From the NCBI RefSeq assembly GCF_017968885.1, contig NZ_CP072913.1, positions 5,124,501-5,188,500 on the forward strand: 64,000 bases of DNA. The letters run 5' to 3'. The position numbers were made by a program, and so were the translations under genes. Shown one piece after another: positions 52,964-64,000 of this stretch. Below the pieces are notes generated by a model that did no database searches, had not been told where the DNA came from, and worked only from the letters and a program-made list of their open reading frames with translations. This stretch comes from Pseudomonas sp. Tri1. Its GTDB lineage: Bacteria > Pseudomonadota > Gammaproteobacteria > Pseudomonadales > Pseudomonadaceae. How positions within the stretch are numbered: the stretch's first letter is position 1; each line of letters opens with the position of its first letter.

Positions 52964-54310
52964 TCAATTGATCTGGAAAGGATAAACCGCGCCAAGTTTA
53001 AGGATTTGTGTCAGTTCATCCAGAGCCGCACGGCATTCGAGCAGTAACTGCGGGTCTGCCAGATCGTTTTCGGTCATGCGGTCGCGGTAGTGTCGCTCAA
53101 CCCATTGGGTCAGCGAATCGTACAACGGCGCGGTCATGATAACCCCTGGGTTGACGGCCGCCAGCTCGGTTTCATTGAGGGCCACGCGTAACCTCAGGCA
53201 GGCTGGGCCGCCACCGTTCTGCATGCTTTGCTTGAGATCGAAGACCTTGACCTCGCGAATCACCCCGCCAGCGCCCGTCAGGCCTTGCAGGTATTGCCAG
53301 ACGCGTTCGTTGCTGCGGCACTCTTCCGGCACGATCAACAGCATCGAGCCGTCGGGACGCGACAGCAGCTGGCTATTGAACAGGTAGGAGCGCACGGCGT
53401 CATCGACAGTCACCGCTGAACGTGGCACACACACCGACTGGAATTTCCCACCGACCTTGGCGAGTTTGCGGCTCAACTCGGCCAGCATCTTGTCGGTCTC
53501 GAGGAACGCATCCTCGTGGTAGAACAACACTTCGCCGTTGCCCACCGCGATCACGTCGTTGTGGAACACGCCCTGATCGATCACCGACGGGTTTTGCTGG
53601 GCATACACCACGCCCTCCTCCCTCAGCCCATGCAGACGCGCGACAGCCTGGGAGGCTTCCAGGGTCTGGCGCGCCGGGTATTTCTGCGGTGCGGGGTAAC
53701 GGGTGTCAAAGGCACTGCGGCCGAATACGAAAAACTCCACGCCGGCCTCGCCGTAGGCGCGACAGAAACGGGTATGGTTAGCCGCGCCTTCGTCGCCGAA
53801 CTGCGCCACTGCCGGCAAGGCGGCGTGATGGGCGAAGTGCTGCTGGTCAGCAAACATCGCTCCCAGCACGCGGCTGGTGGTCGGGTGTTCGATGCTGCGG
53901 TGGTATTTGCAGTTCAGGTTGGCGGCAGTGAAATGCACGCGACCGTCAGCGGTGTCGGCGCTCGGGCTGACGGTCGCGGCGTTGGCCACCCACATGCTGG
54001 AGGCCGAGCAACTGGCGACCAGCAGCGGCATCGCTTCTTTCGCGGCCTGCTGAATCACCTGCGCATCGCTGCCGGCAAAGCCCAACCGACGCAGGGCTGC
54101 TACGTCCGGGCGCTCCTGTGGCGCCAGCACCCCTTGCTGGAAACCCATGTCCATCAGCGCTTTCATTTTTGCCAGGCCCTGCAACGCCGCTTCCTTGGGG
54201 TTGGAGGACTGCTGGCTGTTGCTCTGGGACGCGACGTTGCCGTACGAGAGCCCGCCGTAGTTATGGGTCGGCCCCACTAGACCGTCAAAGTTGACTTCAT
54301 AGGATTTCAT
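52964..54310 (-). CDS. astB: N-succinylarginine dihydrolase AstB/AruB
   Basis: The 448-residue protein starts [28 protein letters not shown] and carries guanidino-modifying-fold motifs [15 protein letters not shown] (catalytic Glu/His region near 139), [20 protein letters not shown] (His near 248) and the nucleophile Cys in [15 protein letters not shown] (about 369). It hydrolyses succinylarginine to succinylornithine, CO2 and two ammonia. It sits between astD and the small acidic gene in the operon. Confidence 0.96.
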   Translation of the reverse strand: MKSYEVNFDGLVGPTHNYGGLSYGNVASQSNSQQSSNPKEAALQGLAKMKALMDMGFQQGVLAPQERPDVAALRRLGFAGSDAQVIQQAAKEAMPLLVASCSASSMWVANAATVSPSADTADGRVHFTAANLNCKYHRSIEHPTTSRVLGAMFADQQHFAHHAALPAVAQFGDEGAANHTRFCRAYGEAGVEFFVFGRSAFDTRYPAPQKYPARQTLEASQAVARLHGLREEGVVYAQQNPSVIDQGVFHNDVIAVGNGEVLFYHEDAFLETDKMLAELSRKLAKVGGKFQSVCVPRSAVTVDDAVRSYLFNSQLLSRPDGSMLLIVPEECRSNERVWQYLQGLTGAGGVIREVKVFDLKQSMQNGGGPACLRLRVALNETELAAVNPGVIMTAPLYDSLTQWVERHYRDRMTENDLADPQLLLECRAALDELTQILKLGAVYPFQIN

Positions 54311-54368
54311 CAGCGAGGCTCCACGAGAATCTGTTTTTTATAGGCATCAATAACAACTGCGGTGCGGC

Positions 54369-54435
54369 CATCGCGAGCAAGCTCGCTCCCACAAAGGATT
54401 GCGCAAAACCCCGTGGGAGCGAGCTTGCTCGCGAT
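54369..54435. repeat. REPIN inside the ast operon
   Basis: Inverted REP palindromes at 54369-54392 and 54413-54435, in the gap between astD and astB on the minus strand, so it is transcribed and may affect mRNA stability. Confidence 0.92.
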
Positions 54436-54441
54436 TGGGGC

Positions 54442-56933
<2,492 letters not shown>

Positions 56934-56978
56934 GCTATCTCCTCAAACGGGTCGCTTGCGCCACCCGCGAAACTGGCG

Positions 56979-57998
56979 TTAAACCGCTACCAGGCGCACG
57001 CTGGCACCTTCGCCAACACCCAGGGCTTCGGCTGCTTCCATGTCCAGGGTCACCGGCTTGCCCGGCGCGTAGTCGAGCTCGAGCAGCACGGCGCGGTAAT
57101 CCTGCAACTGAGCATTGGCCACCAGGTATTGCCGGCCAACGCCCTTGACCGGTTCGCCGATCTTGACCGGCACCACGCGGCTCTGGGCAATCGAGCGGAT
57201 CCCCGAGACACGGGCATGCAAGGTCGGGCCACCGTCAAAGATGTCGATGTAATGATCGGTCTCGAAACCCTCGCGCATCAGGATGTCGAAGGTGATCTGC
57301 GCCCGCGGATGAACCTGGCCCATGGCTTCCTGGGCGGCGTCCGGCAACAACGGCACATAGATCGGGTAATGGGGCATCAGCTCGGCGAGGAAGGTGCGGC
57401 TTTTCAGCCCGCACAGGCGCTCGGCGGCGGCGTAATTGAGGTCGAAGAAATTGCGACCGATGGCATCCCAGAACGGCGAGTCGCCATTCTCATCGCTGTA
57501 GCCGACGATCTCGGTCACCACCGAATCGGCAAACCGCTCCGGATGGCTGGCGACGAACAACAAGCGCCCGCGGGAATTGAGTTCCGACCATGGCGAGCCG
57601 ACCAACTCGGGCACCACATAGAAACTGGTCAACAGGCTGTTGCCGGTCAGGTCGTGACATTGGGAGAGCACGTGGATCTTGTTGTGGATCTTCAGCTCAC
57701 GGGAGGCGTGGACGAAGGTCTCGTTACGAAAGCTGTAGAACGGTTCGGAATAGCCGGCCGAAGCGACGATGGCCGAACAGCCTGCCAGCTTGCCGGTCGC
57801 AGTGTCCTCGAGGACAAAGAAATAGCTTTCTTCACCATTGAAGCTGACTTCGGCAGCAAACGAAGCTTCGCTTGCGGCGATCTTGTCGCTCAGGCGTTCC
57901 ACGTCATCCGGCAAGGAAGTGACACCGATCGGACTGTCCGCAGCCAGACGCTGTACCTCGCCCAGATCAGCCATTTGCGCGGGGCGCATCACCAGCAT
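56979..57998 (-). CDS. aruF: Arginine/ornithine N-succinyltransferase subunit AruF (alpha)
   Basis: The 339-residue protein begins MLVMRPAQMADLGEVQRLAADSPIGVTSLP and has the AstA-type CHDLTGNSLLTSFYV and GYSDENGDSPFWDAIGRNFFDL motifs, aligned to those in AruG. It supplies the larger subunit of the succinyltransferase. The ATG at 57998 with AGGAGTG upstream is used; an in-frame extension to 58049 is not supported. It follows astC by 243 bases, a gap that holds a REPIN. Confidence 0.95.
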   Translation of the reverse strand: MLVMRPAQMADLGEVQRLAADSPIGVTSLPDDVERLSDKIAASEASFAAEVSFNGEESYFFVLEDTATGKLAGCSAIVASAGYSEPFYSFRNETFVHASRELKIHNKIHVLSQCHDLTGNSLLTSFYVVPELVGSPWSELNSRGRLLFVASHPERFADSVVTEIVGYSDENGDSPFWDAIGRNFFDLNYAAAERLCGLKSRTFLAELMPHYPIYVPLLPDAAQEAMGQVHPRAQITFDILMREGFETDHYIDIFDGGPTLHARVSGIRSIAQSRVVPVKIGEPVKGVGRQYLVANAQLQDYRAVLLELDYAPGKPVTLDMEAAEALGVGEGASVRLVAV

Positions 57999-58126
57999 GG
58001 TGTCACTCCTTAACTTGAAATAAACGGTTCGACCGTCGGGTCGATACACAGGAAAAAACTAAACGAACACACAGGCTCGCATTGCATCTGCGGCGGTATT
58101 CGATTTTTCAGTCACTGCAAGGCCCC

Positions 58127-58216
58127 TGTGGGAGCGAGCTTGCTCGCGATAGCAGCGGTACATTCAACCTCAGTGCAAGCTGAACCGGCGCCATCGCGAG
58201 CAAGCGCGCTCCCACA
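58127..58216. repeat. REPIN inside the ast operon
   Basis: Inverted REP palindromes at 58127-58149 and 58193-58216 between astC and aruF. The right copy has GAGCAAGCGCGC. Confidence 0.9.
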
Positions 58217-58241
58217 GGAATCCGGTTCAGCCTTTAGAGCC

Positions 58242-59607
<1,366 letters not shown>

Positions 59608-59693
59608 AATAGCGTCGCAAAGGCGCAGTTTAAACGTTGCCAAGGGATTTGAGGGACCTGCATCCACATTTCCGCTGCCAGGCAAAAAACACC

Positions 59694-59782
59694 TGTGGGA
59701 GCGAGCTTGCTCGCGATAGAAGTGGGTCAGCTACAAAGTAGGTGGCTGATACACCCCTATCGCGAGCAAGCTCGCCCCCACA
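59694..59782. repeat. REPIN
   Basis: Inverted REP palindromes at 59694-59717 and 59759-59782 (right copy with GCCCCCAC), between argR and astC. The rest of the 357-base gap holds the candidate ArgR sites and no gene. Confidence 0.9.
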
Positions 59783-59820
59783 ATTTTTTGTGCTGACCGC
59801 CCTATCCGCAGTCTTGCCGC

Positions 59821-60801
59821 CTAGCCGCGCTCGGACGGCACCGACGACAATTCGAATGGGCTGCTGCTGCGCCGCTGGTTCCGATCTTCCCGCGGCGTGG
59901 CGCCGAAGAAGTTGCGGTAGGCGCTGGAGAAGTGTGGCCCCGAGGAGAAACCGCAGGACAGACCGATCTGGATGATGGACTTACTGGTCTGCATCAGCAT
60001 CTGCCGGGCCTTGTTCAGGCGCAGTTCCAGGTAGTACTGGCTCGGCACGCGGTTGAGGTATTGCTTGAAGATCCGCTCCAATTGCCGACGGGACACGCAC
60101 ACATGCTGGGCGATTTCATCGGTGGTCAGCGGCTCTTCGATGTTGGCTTCCATCAGCAACACGGCCTGGGTGAGCTTCGGATGGCTGGAGCCGAGACGAT
60201 TCTGCAGCGGGATGCGCTGGCGCTCGCCACCCTCACGGATGCGCTCGACCACCAACTCTTCCGACACCGCACCGGCCAGTTCCGCGCCATGATCGCGCGC
60301 CAACACCGCCAGCAACAGGTCAAGCACCGACATGCCGCCGCAAGCGCTCAGGCGATCACGGTCCCAGTCGAACAGATGGCTGGTGGCGATGACCTTGGGG
60401 AAGCGTTCGGAGAAGTCGTCCTGCCAGCGCCAATGCACGGCGGCCCGGTAACCGTCGAGCAAACCCAGCTGGGCCAAGGGATAGACCCCGGCGGACAAAC
60501 CACCGATCACACAACCGGCACGCACCAACTGCTTGAGGGCACTGCTCAGAGACGAGGCCAGCGCGGTCGGTGGCTCATCGGCCAGCAGGAACAGCTTCTG
60601 GAAACCCTCGAGCTTGCCGGCCCAAGGCTCACCCGGCAGTTGCCAGGCGCCGTCGACCGGCGGCTCGGCCTGCAAGAACGACAGTTCGTAGACCACGTCC
60701 GGATGCACCCACTGAGCGACACGCAAGGCCTCCTCGGCCAGCGCCAGCGTCAAGGCTTTAGTGCTGGGCCAAATCAGGAAACCAATTCGATGGGCAGTCA
60801 T
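59821..60801 (-). CDS. argR: AraC/XylS-type arginine regulator ArgR
   Basis: The 326-residue protein has an N-terminal DJ-1/PfpI-like (GATase-type) sensor domain (about 1-180) starting MTAHRIGFLIWPSTKALTL and an AraC HTH (about 210-310) with TTDEIAQHVCVSRRQLERIFKQYL and IIQIGLSCGFSSGPHFSSAYRNFFG. In Pseudomonas it activates aot and aru genes and represses arginine biosynthesis when arginine is present. The ATG at 60801 is used; a TTG three codons earlier is less likely. It lies last in the aot cluster. Confidence 0.96.
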   Translation of the reverse strand: MTAHRIGFLIWPSTKALTLALAEEALRVAQWVHPDVVYELSFLQAEPPVDGAWQLPGEPWAGKLEGFQKLFLLADEPPTALASSLSSALKQLVRAGCVIGGLSAGVYPLAQLGLLDGYRAAVHWRWQDDFSERFPKVIATSHLFDWDRDRLSACGGMSVLDLLLAVLARDHGAELAGAVSEELVVERIREGGERQRIPLQNRLGSSHPKLTQAVLLMEANIEEPLTTDEIAQHVCVSRRQLERIFKQYLNRVPSQYYLELRLNKARQMLMQTSKSIIQIGLSCGFSSGPHFSSAYRNFFGATPREDRNQRRSSSPFELSSVPSERG

Positions 60802-60914
60802 GGCGGGCAATCCGAAGCGAAAACAGTGTTAAAGCCAAAAGCGGCTGCAACCAAATTAGACCATCTGGCGCGCGGTGCGCAGCATGACCCAAATCAGGTG
60901 CGTAACGGGAGCGA

Positions 60915-61679
60915 TTACTTGAGGCTGCCCGAAAGAAATTGTTGCAGACGCTCCGATTGCGGATTGACCAGCACTTCGCGCGGGTTGCCGCTTTCTTCGA
61001 CGAGGCCTTTGTGCAGGAACACCAACTGGTTCGACACTTCCCGGGCAAAGCCCATTTCGTGGGTCACCACCACCATGGTCCGGCCTTCCAGGGCCAGGGC
61101 CTGCATCACTTTGAGCACGTCACCCACCAGCTCCGGGTCAAGGGCCGAGGTCGGTTCGTCGAACAGCATCACCTCTGGCTCCACCGCCAGCGCCCGGGCA
61201 ATCGCCACGCGCTGCTGTTCGCCGCCGGACATATGGCCCGGATAAGCGTCCTTGCGATGCGCCACGCCAACCTTGTTCAAGTAATACTCGGCCTTTTCGC
61301 GAGCCTCGGCCTTGGCCACGCCCAACACATGCACCGGCGCTTCCATGATGTTTTCCAGCGCGGTCATGTGGGACCACAGGTTGAAATGCTGGAACACCAT
61401 CGACAGCCGCGAACGCATGCGCTGCAGCTGCTTGGCGTCCGCAGCCTTCAAGGCGCCATCCTTGCCGGCCACCAGCTTCAGCTCTTCATTGTTGAGCAGA
61501 ATCTTGCCGGCGTGGGGTTGCTCAAGCAGGTTGATGCAACGCAGGAAGGTACTTTTGCCGGAGCCACTGGAGCCGATGATGCTGATCACATCGCCGGCGG
61601 CGGCTTTCAGGGACACGCCCTTGAGCACTTCGTGACTGCCATAGCGTTTATGCAGGTCTTGGACTTCAAGCTTGTACAT
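60915..61679 (-). CDS. aotP: Arginine/ornithine ABC transporter ATPase AotP
   Basis: The 254-residue ATPase has Walker A GSSGSGKST (37-45), Q-loop FQHFNLWSH, signature MSGGEQQRVAIARAL and Walker B VMLFDEPTSALDP, as in HisP-type amino-acid transporters. It energises uptake through AotQM. The ATG at 61679 gives MYKLEVQDLHKRYGSHEVLKGV. It lies 56 bases after aotM, without the aotO gene found there in P. aeruginosa. Confidence 0.96.
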   Translation of the reverse strand: MYKLEVQDLHKRYGSHEVLKGVSLKAAAGDVISIIGSSGSGKSTFLRCINLLEQPHAGKILLNNEELKLVAGKDGALKAADAKQLQRMRSRLSMVFQHFNLWSHMTALENIMEAPVHVLGVAKAEAREKAEYYLNKVGVAHRKDAYPGHMSGGEQQRVAIARALAVEPEVMLFDEPTSALDPELVGDVLKVMQALALEGRTMVVVTHEMGFAREVSNQLVFLHKGLVEESGNPREVLVNPQSERLQQFLSGSLK

Positions 61680-61735
61680 GCGGTCGGTTCTCACAAAACG
61701 TCAGTCGTTGAGCAGTCGATCGGATCGATGCGTTA

Positions 61736-62434
61736 TCAGTGCTTGCGCGGGGCCAGGTAACCCAGCCAGCGGCGTTCGGCCAGTTTGAACAGGCGCACCA
61801 GGATGAAGGTCAGGCACAGGTAGAAAACGCCGGCCGTGATGTAAGCCTCGAACGGCAAGTAGTACTGCGCATTCACCGTGCGCGCGGCACCGGTGATGTC
61901 GATCAGGGTCACGATGGACGCCAGGCTGGTGGTCTGCAGCATCATGATCACTTCGTTGCTGTATTGTGGCAGCGCCCGGCGCAAGGCCGACGGCAGCAGG
62001 ATCCGGCGATACAACTTATAGCGCGACATACCCATGGCCTTGGCCGCTTCGATCTCACCGTTAGGCGTGGCCCGCAGGCTGCCGGCGATGATTTCGGCGG
62101 TGTAGGCACTGGTGTTGATAGCGAACGCCAGGCATGCACAGAAGGTCGCACTGGACAGCCACGGCCAGAGGAAACTCTCGCGCACGAACTCGAACTGCGC
62201 CAACCCGTAATAGATCAAGAACAGCTGCACCAGCATCGGCGTGCCGCGAATCACGTAGGTGTAGAGCCACGCCGTCATGTTGACGAGCGGCTGCTTCGAG
62301 ACGCGCATCAGCCCCAGGGGCAACGCCGCCAGCAGACCGAAGAACAGCGACAGTGCCAGCAGCTTCAAAGTGGTCAGCAGGCCACTGAAGTACAGCGGCA
62401 AGGCTTCATAGATGACGTTGTAGTCGAAGATCAT
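61736..62434 (-). CDS. aotM: Arginine/ornithine ABC transporter permease AotM
   Basis: The 232-residue protein has five membrane helices and the permease EAA loop EIEAAKAMGMSRYKLYRRILLPSALR (about 128-153). It is the HisM-like half of the inner-membrane channel. Its ATG overlaps the aotQ stop by 4 bases (ATGA), so AotQ and AotM are made in equal amounts. Confidence 0.95.
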   Translation of the reverse strand: MIFDYNVIYEALPLYFSGLLTTLKLLALSLFFGLLAALPLGLMRVSKQPLVNMTAWLYTYVIRGTPMLVQLFLIYYGLAQFEFVRESFLWPWLSSATFCACLAFAINTSAYTAEIIAGSLRATPNGEIEAAKAMGMSRYKLYRRILLPSALRRALPQYSNEVIMMLQTTSLASIVTLIDITGAARTVNAQYYLPFEAYITAGVFYLCLTFILVRLFKLAERRWLGYLAPRKH

Positions 62435-63120
62435 AGATCAGCCGCCCTTACGCCTACCGAATAGCGCTTCTCAAGGTGACGCAATGCCAGCAACGAGACA
62501 CTGGTGATCACCAGGTACATCGCCGCCACTGCCAGGAAGAAGGTGAAAGGCTCGCGCGTGGCATCCGCCGCCTGCTTGGCCTTGAACATCATGTCTTGCA
62601 GGCCCACCACCGAAATCAGCGCGGTGGCCTTGGTCAACACCAGCCAATTGTTGGTGAAGCCCGGGATGGCCAAGCGAATCATCTGCGGCACCAACACCCG
62701 GAAAAACACCTGGAAGCCATTCATGCCGTACGCCATGCCCGCCTCGGCCTGCCCCTTGGGGATCGCCATGAACGCGCCGCGAAAGGTTTCCGACAGATAC
62801 GCACCGAAGATAAAGCCCAGGGTACCGATACCGGCCGCCAGCGGGTTCAGGTCGATGTAATCGTCATAACCGAGCATTGGAGCCACGCGATTGAGCAGGT
62901 CCTGGCCGCCGTAGAAAATCAGCAGGATCAGCACCAGGTCGGGAATGCCGCGAATGACCGTGGCATACAGGTCGCCCAGCCACGCCAGCCAACGCACCGG
63001 CGAGAGGCGCAAGGCAACACCGATCAGCCCCAGGACGATGGCCAGGGCCATGGACGACAAGGCGAGCTGAAGCGTCAACCATGCGCCATCGAGGATGACA
63101 GCCCCGTAGCCTTTCAACAT
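62431..63120 (-). CDS. aotQ: Arginine/ornithine ABC transporter permease AotQ
   Basis: The 229-residue protein has five membrane helices and the EAA loop AEAGMAYGMNGFQVFFRVLVPQMIRLAIPGF (about 125-155), the HisQ-like partner of AotM. It begins MLKGYGAVILDGAWLTLQLA. A hairpin lies between it and aotJ. Confidence 0.95.
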   Translation of the reverse strand: MLKGYGAVILDGAWLTLQLALSSMALAIVLGLIGVALRLSPVRWLAWLGDLYATVIRGIPDLVLILLIFYGGQDLLNRVAPMLGYDDYIDLNPLAAGIGTLGFIFGAYLSETFRGAFMAIPKGQAEAGMAYGMNGFQVFFRVLVPQMIRLAIPGFTNNWLVLTKATALISVVGLQDMMFKAKQAADATREPFTFFLAVAAMYLVITSVSLLALRHLEKRYSVGVRAADL

Positions 63121-63148
63121 GATTCAGGTCCTCGAAAGTGGGATGAAA

Positions 63149-63189
63149 AAATGGCGCAAACCGCAGAGACCCTGTTGCTTGCGCCATTT
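63149..63189 (-). terminator. Attenuating terminator between aotJ and aotQ
   Basis: AAATGGCGCAA and TTGCGCCATTT form a perfect 11-bp stem around a 19-base loop; on the minus strand it runs into TTTTTTC (63146-63151). Partial termination would give more binding protein than permease. Confidence 0.8.
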
Positions 63190-63210
63190 CGCACGAGTGG
63201 CGGGACGTTG

Positions 63211-63984
63211 TTACTGGCCGTAGATATCGAAGGCGAAGTACTTGTCCTGGATTTGCTTGTATTTGCCGTTCTGGCGAATAGCGGCGATCGCGCTGTTGAT
63301 CTTGTCTTTCAGCGCATCACCCTTGCGAACCGCGATCCCTACGCCATCACCGAAGTATTTGACGTCGGTGAAGGCCGGGCCCACGAAGGCAAAACCCTTG
63401 CCGGCGTCGGTCTTGAGGAAGCCGTCATCCAGCAGGGTGGCGTCGGCCACGGTGCCGTCGAGACGGCCGGCGGACACGTCCAGGTAGATCTCGTTCTGCG
63501 AACCGTATGGCTTGATCTCGGCACCCAGCGGGGCCAGGACTTCACGGGCGAAACGCTCGTGGATCGAACCGCGCTGCACGCCGATGTTCTTGCCCTTGAG
63601 CTCGGTCAGGCCGTCGCTGACCTGGGCACCCGCCTTCATGACCAGGCGGGCCGGAGTGTTGTAATACTTGTTGGTGAAATCAACAGACTTCTTGCGATCT
63701 TCAGTGATCGACATGGACGACAGGATCGCGTCGATCTTGCGCACCTTGAGTGCCGGGATCAGGCCGTCGAACTCCTGCTCGACCCACACGCACTTGACCT
63801 TCATCTCTTCACACAGCGCATTGCCGATGTCGTAGTCGAAACCGACGATGCTGCCATCCGGAGCTTTCGAGGCAAACGGAGGGTAGGCCGCTTCGATACC
63901 GATCTTCAGAGGCTTTTCATCGGCGAAGGTCGGCAGGGACAGCACGGACAGTGCCAGGGCGCCAAGCAGCACAAGTTTCTTCAT
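63211..63984 (-). CDS. aotJ: Arginine/ornithine periplasmic binding protein AotJ
   Basis: The 257-residue protein has a signal peptide ([21 protein letters not shown]) and the family-3 solute-binding signature [14 protein letters not shown] (about 48-61) with [20 protein letters not shown] (25-44). It captures arginine and ornithine in the periplasm and hands them to AotQMP. It is the first gene of the aot operon; the ArgR-controlled promoter lies beyond the window end. Confidence 0.95.
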   Translation of the reverse strand: MKKLVLLGALALSVLSLPTFADEKPLKIGIEAAYPPFASKAPDGSIVGFDYDIGNALCEEMKVKCVWVEQEFDGLIPALKVRKIDAILSSMSITEDRKKSVDFTNKYYNTPARLVMKAGAQVSDGLTELKGKNIGVQRGSIHERFAREVLAPLGAEIKPYGSQNEIYLDVSAGRLDGTVADATLLDDGFLKTDAGKGFAFVGPAFTDVKYFGDGVGIAVRKGDALKDKINSAIAAIRQNGKYKQIQDKYFAFDIYGQ

Positions 63985-64000
63985 CTTGGAACTCCATCGG

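Overview
The window reads as one contiguous stretch of chromosome from a Pseudomonas of the fluorescens species complex. The evidence is the gene set (amrZ, rsmA, oprH-phoPQ, aot/aru arginine genes, cheV-cheR next to flgA and flgBCDE), near-match protein sequences to known Pseudomonas families, high GC, and many copies of the fluorescens-type REP palindrome (core GCGAGCAAGCTCGCTCCCAC), mostly paired as REPINs. Species cannot be fixed from the sequence alone.

Layout. 1-4.5 kb: end of an arsC-like gene, wrbA, a DUF2069 membrane protein, a Tag-family glycosylase, ttcA, a Yip1-family protein, sprT. 4.6-8.7 kb: CaiB/BaiF CoA-transferase, dctA with a sigma-54 promoter and two upstream palindromes, and a divergent AraC-type regulator. 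8.7-13.2 kb: oprH-phoP-phoQ with a four-hexamer PhoP-type box, a secreted dienelactone hydrolase and a PcpS-like phosphopantetheinyl transferase. 13.3-19.4 kb: an RstA/RstB-like two-component pair and nrdA with tandem NrdR-type boxes, a DnaA box and a hairpin-rich leader.

19.6-27.6 kb: a type I secretion cassette (ABC exporter, membrane fusion protein, 1610-residue RTX protein). The RTX gene holds about 5.5 near-identical 612-bp tandem repeats, and no outer-membrane channel gene is present. 27.7-35.5 kb: flagellar and chemotaxis genes flgEDCB, cheR, cheV (minus) and flgA, flgM, flgN, flgZ (plus), with sigma-54 promoters at flgB and flgA and a FliA promoter at flgM. 35.6-41.2 kb: MFS transporter, gamma-glutamyl-polyamine-synthetase-like protein, a soluble histidine kinase with a REC-TPR regulator, tRNA-Arg(CCT). 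41.2-49.3 kb: amrZ, mgtE, a DUF4124-like exported protein, two identical tRNA-Arg(ACG), tRNA-Ser(GCT), rsmA/csrA, lysC, alaS.

49.4-64 kb: threonine aldolase, an FMN riboswitch with a stand-alone type II lumazine synthase, then the arginine succinyltransferase operon (astC, aruF, aruG, astD, astB, a small acidic protein, astE), its activator argR and the arginine/ornithine uptake genes aotJQMP. Together the last block imports arginine and degrades it to glutamate and succinate.

Most of the window is conserved core genome. The parts that stand out are the repeat-built RTX cassette beside the hook operon, the structured nrdA leader, the riboswitch-controlled extra ribH, RBS-masking hairpins at mgtE and ribH, and REPINs clustered between arginine-catabolism genes.
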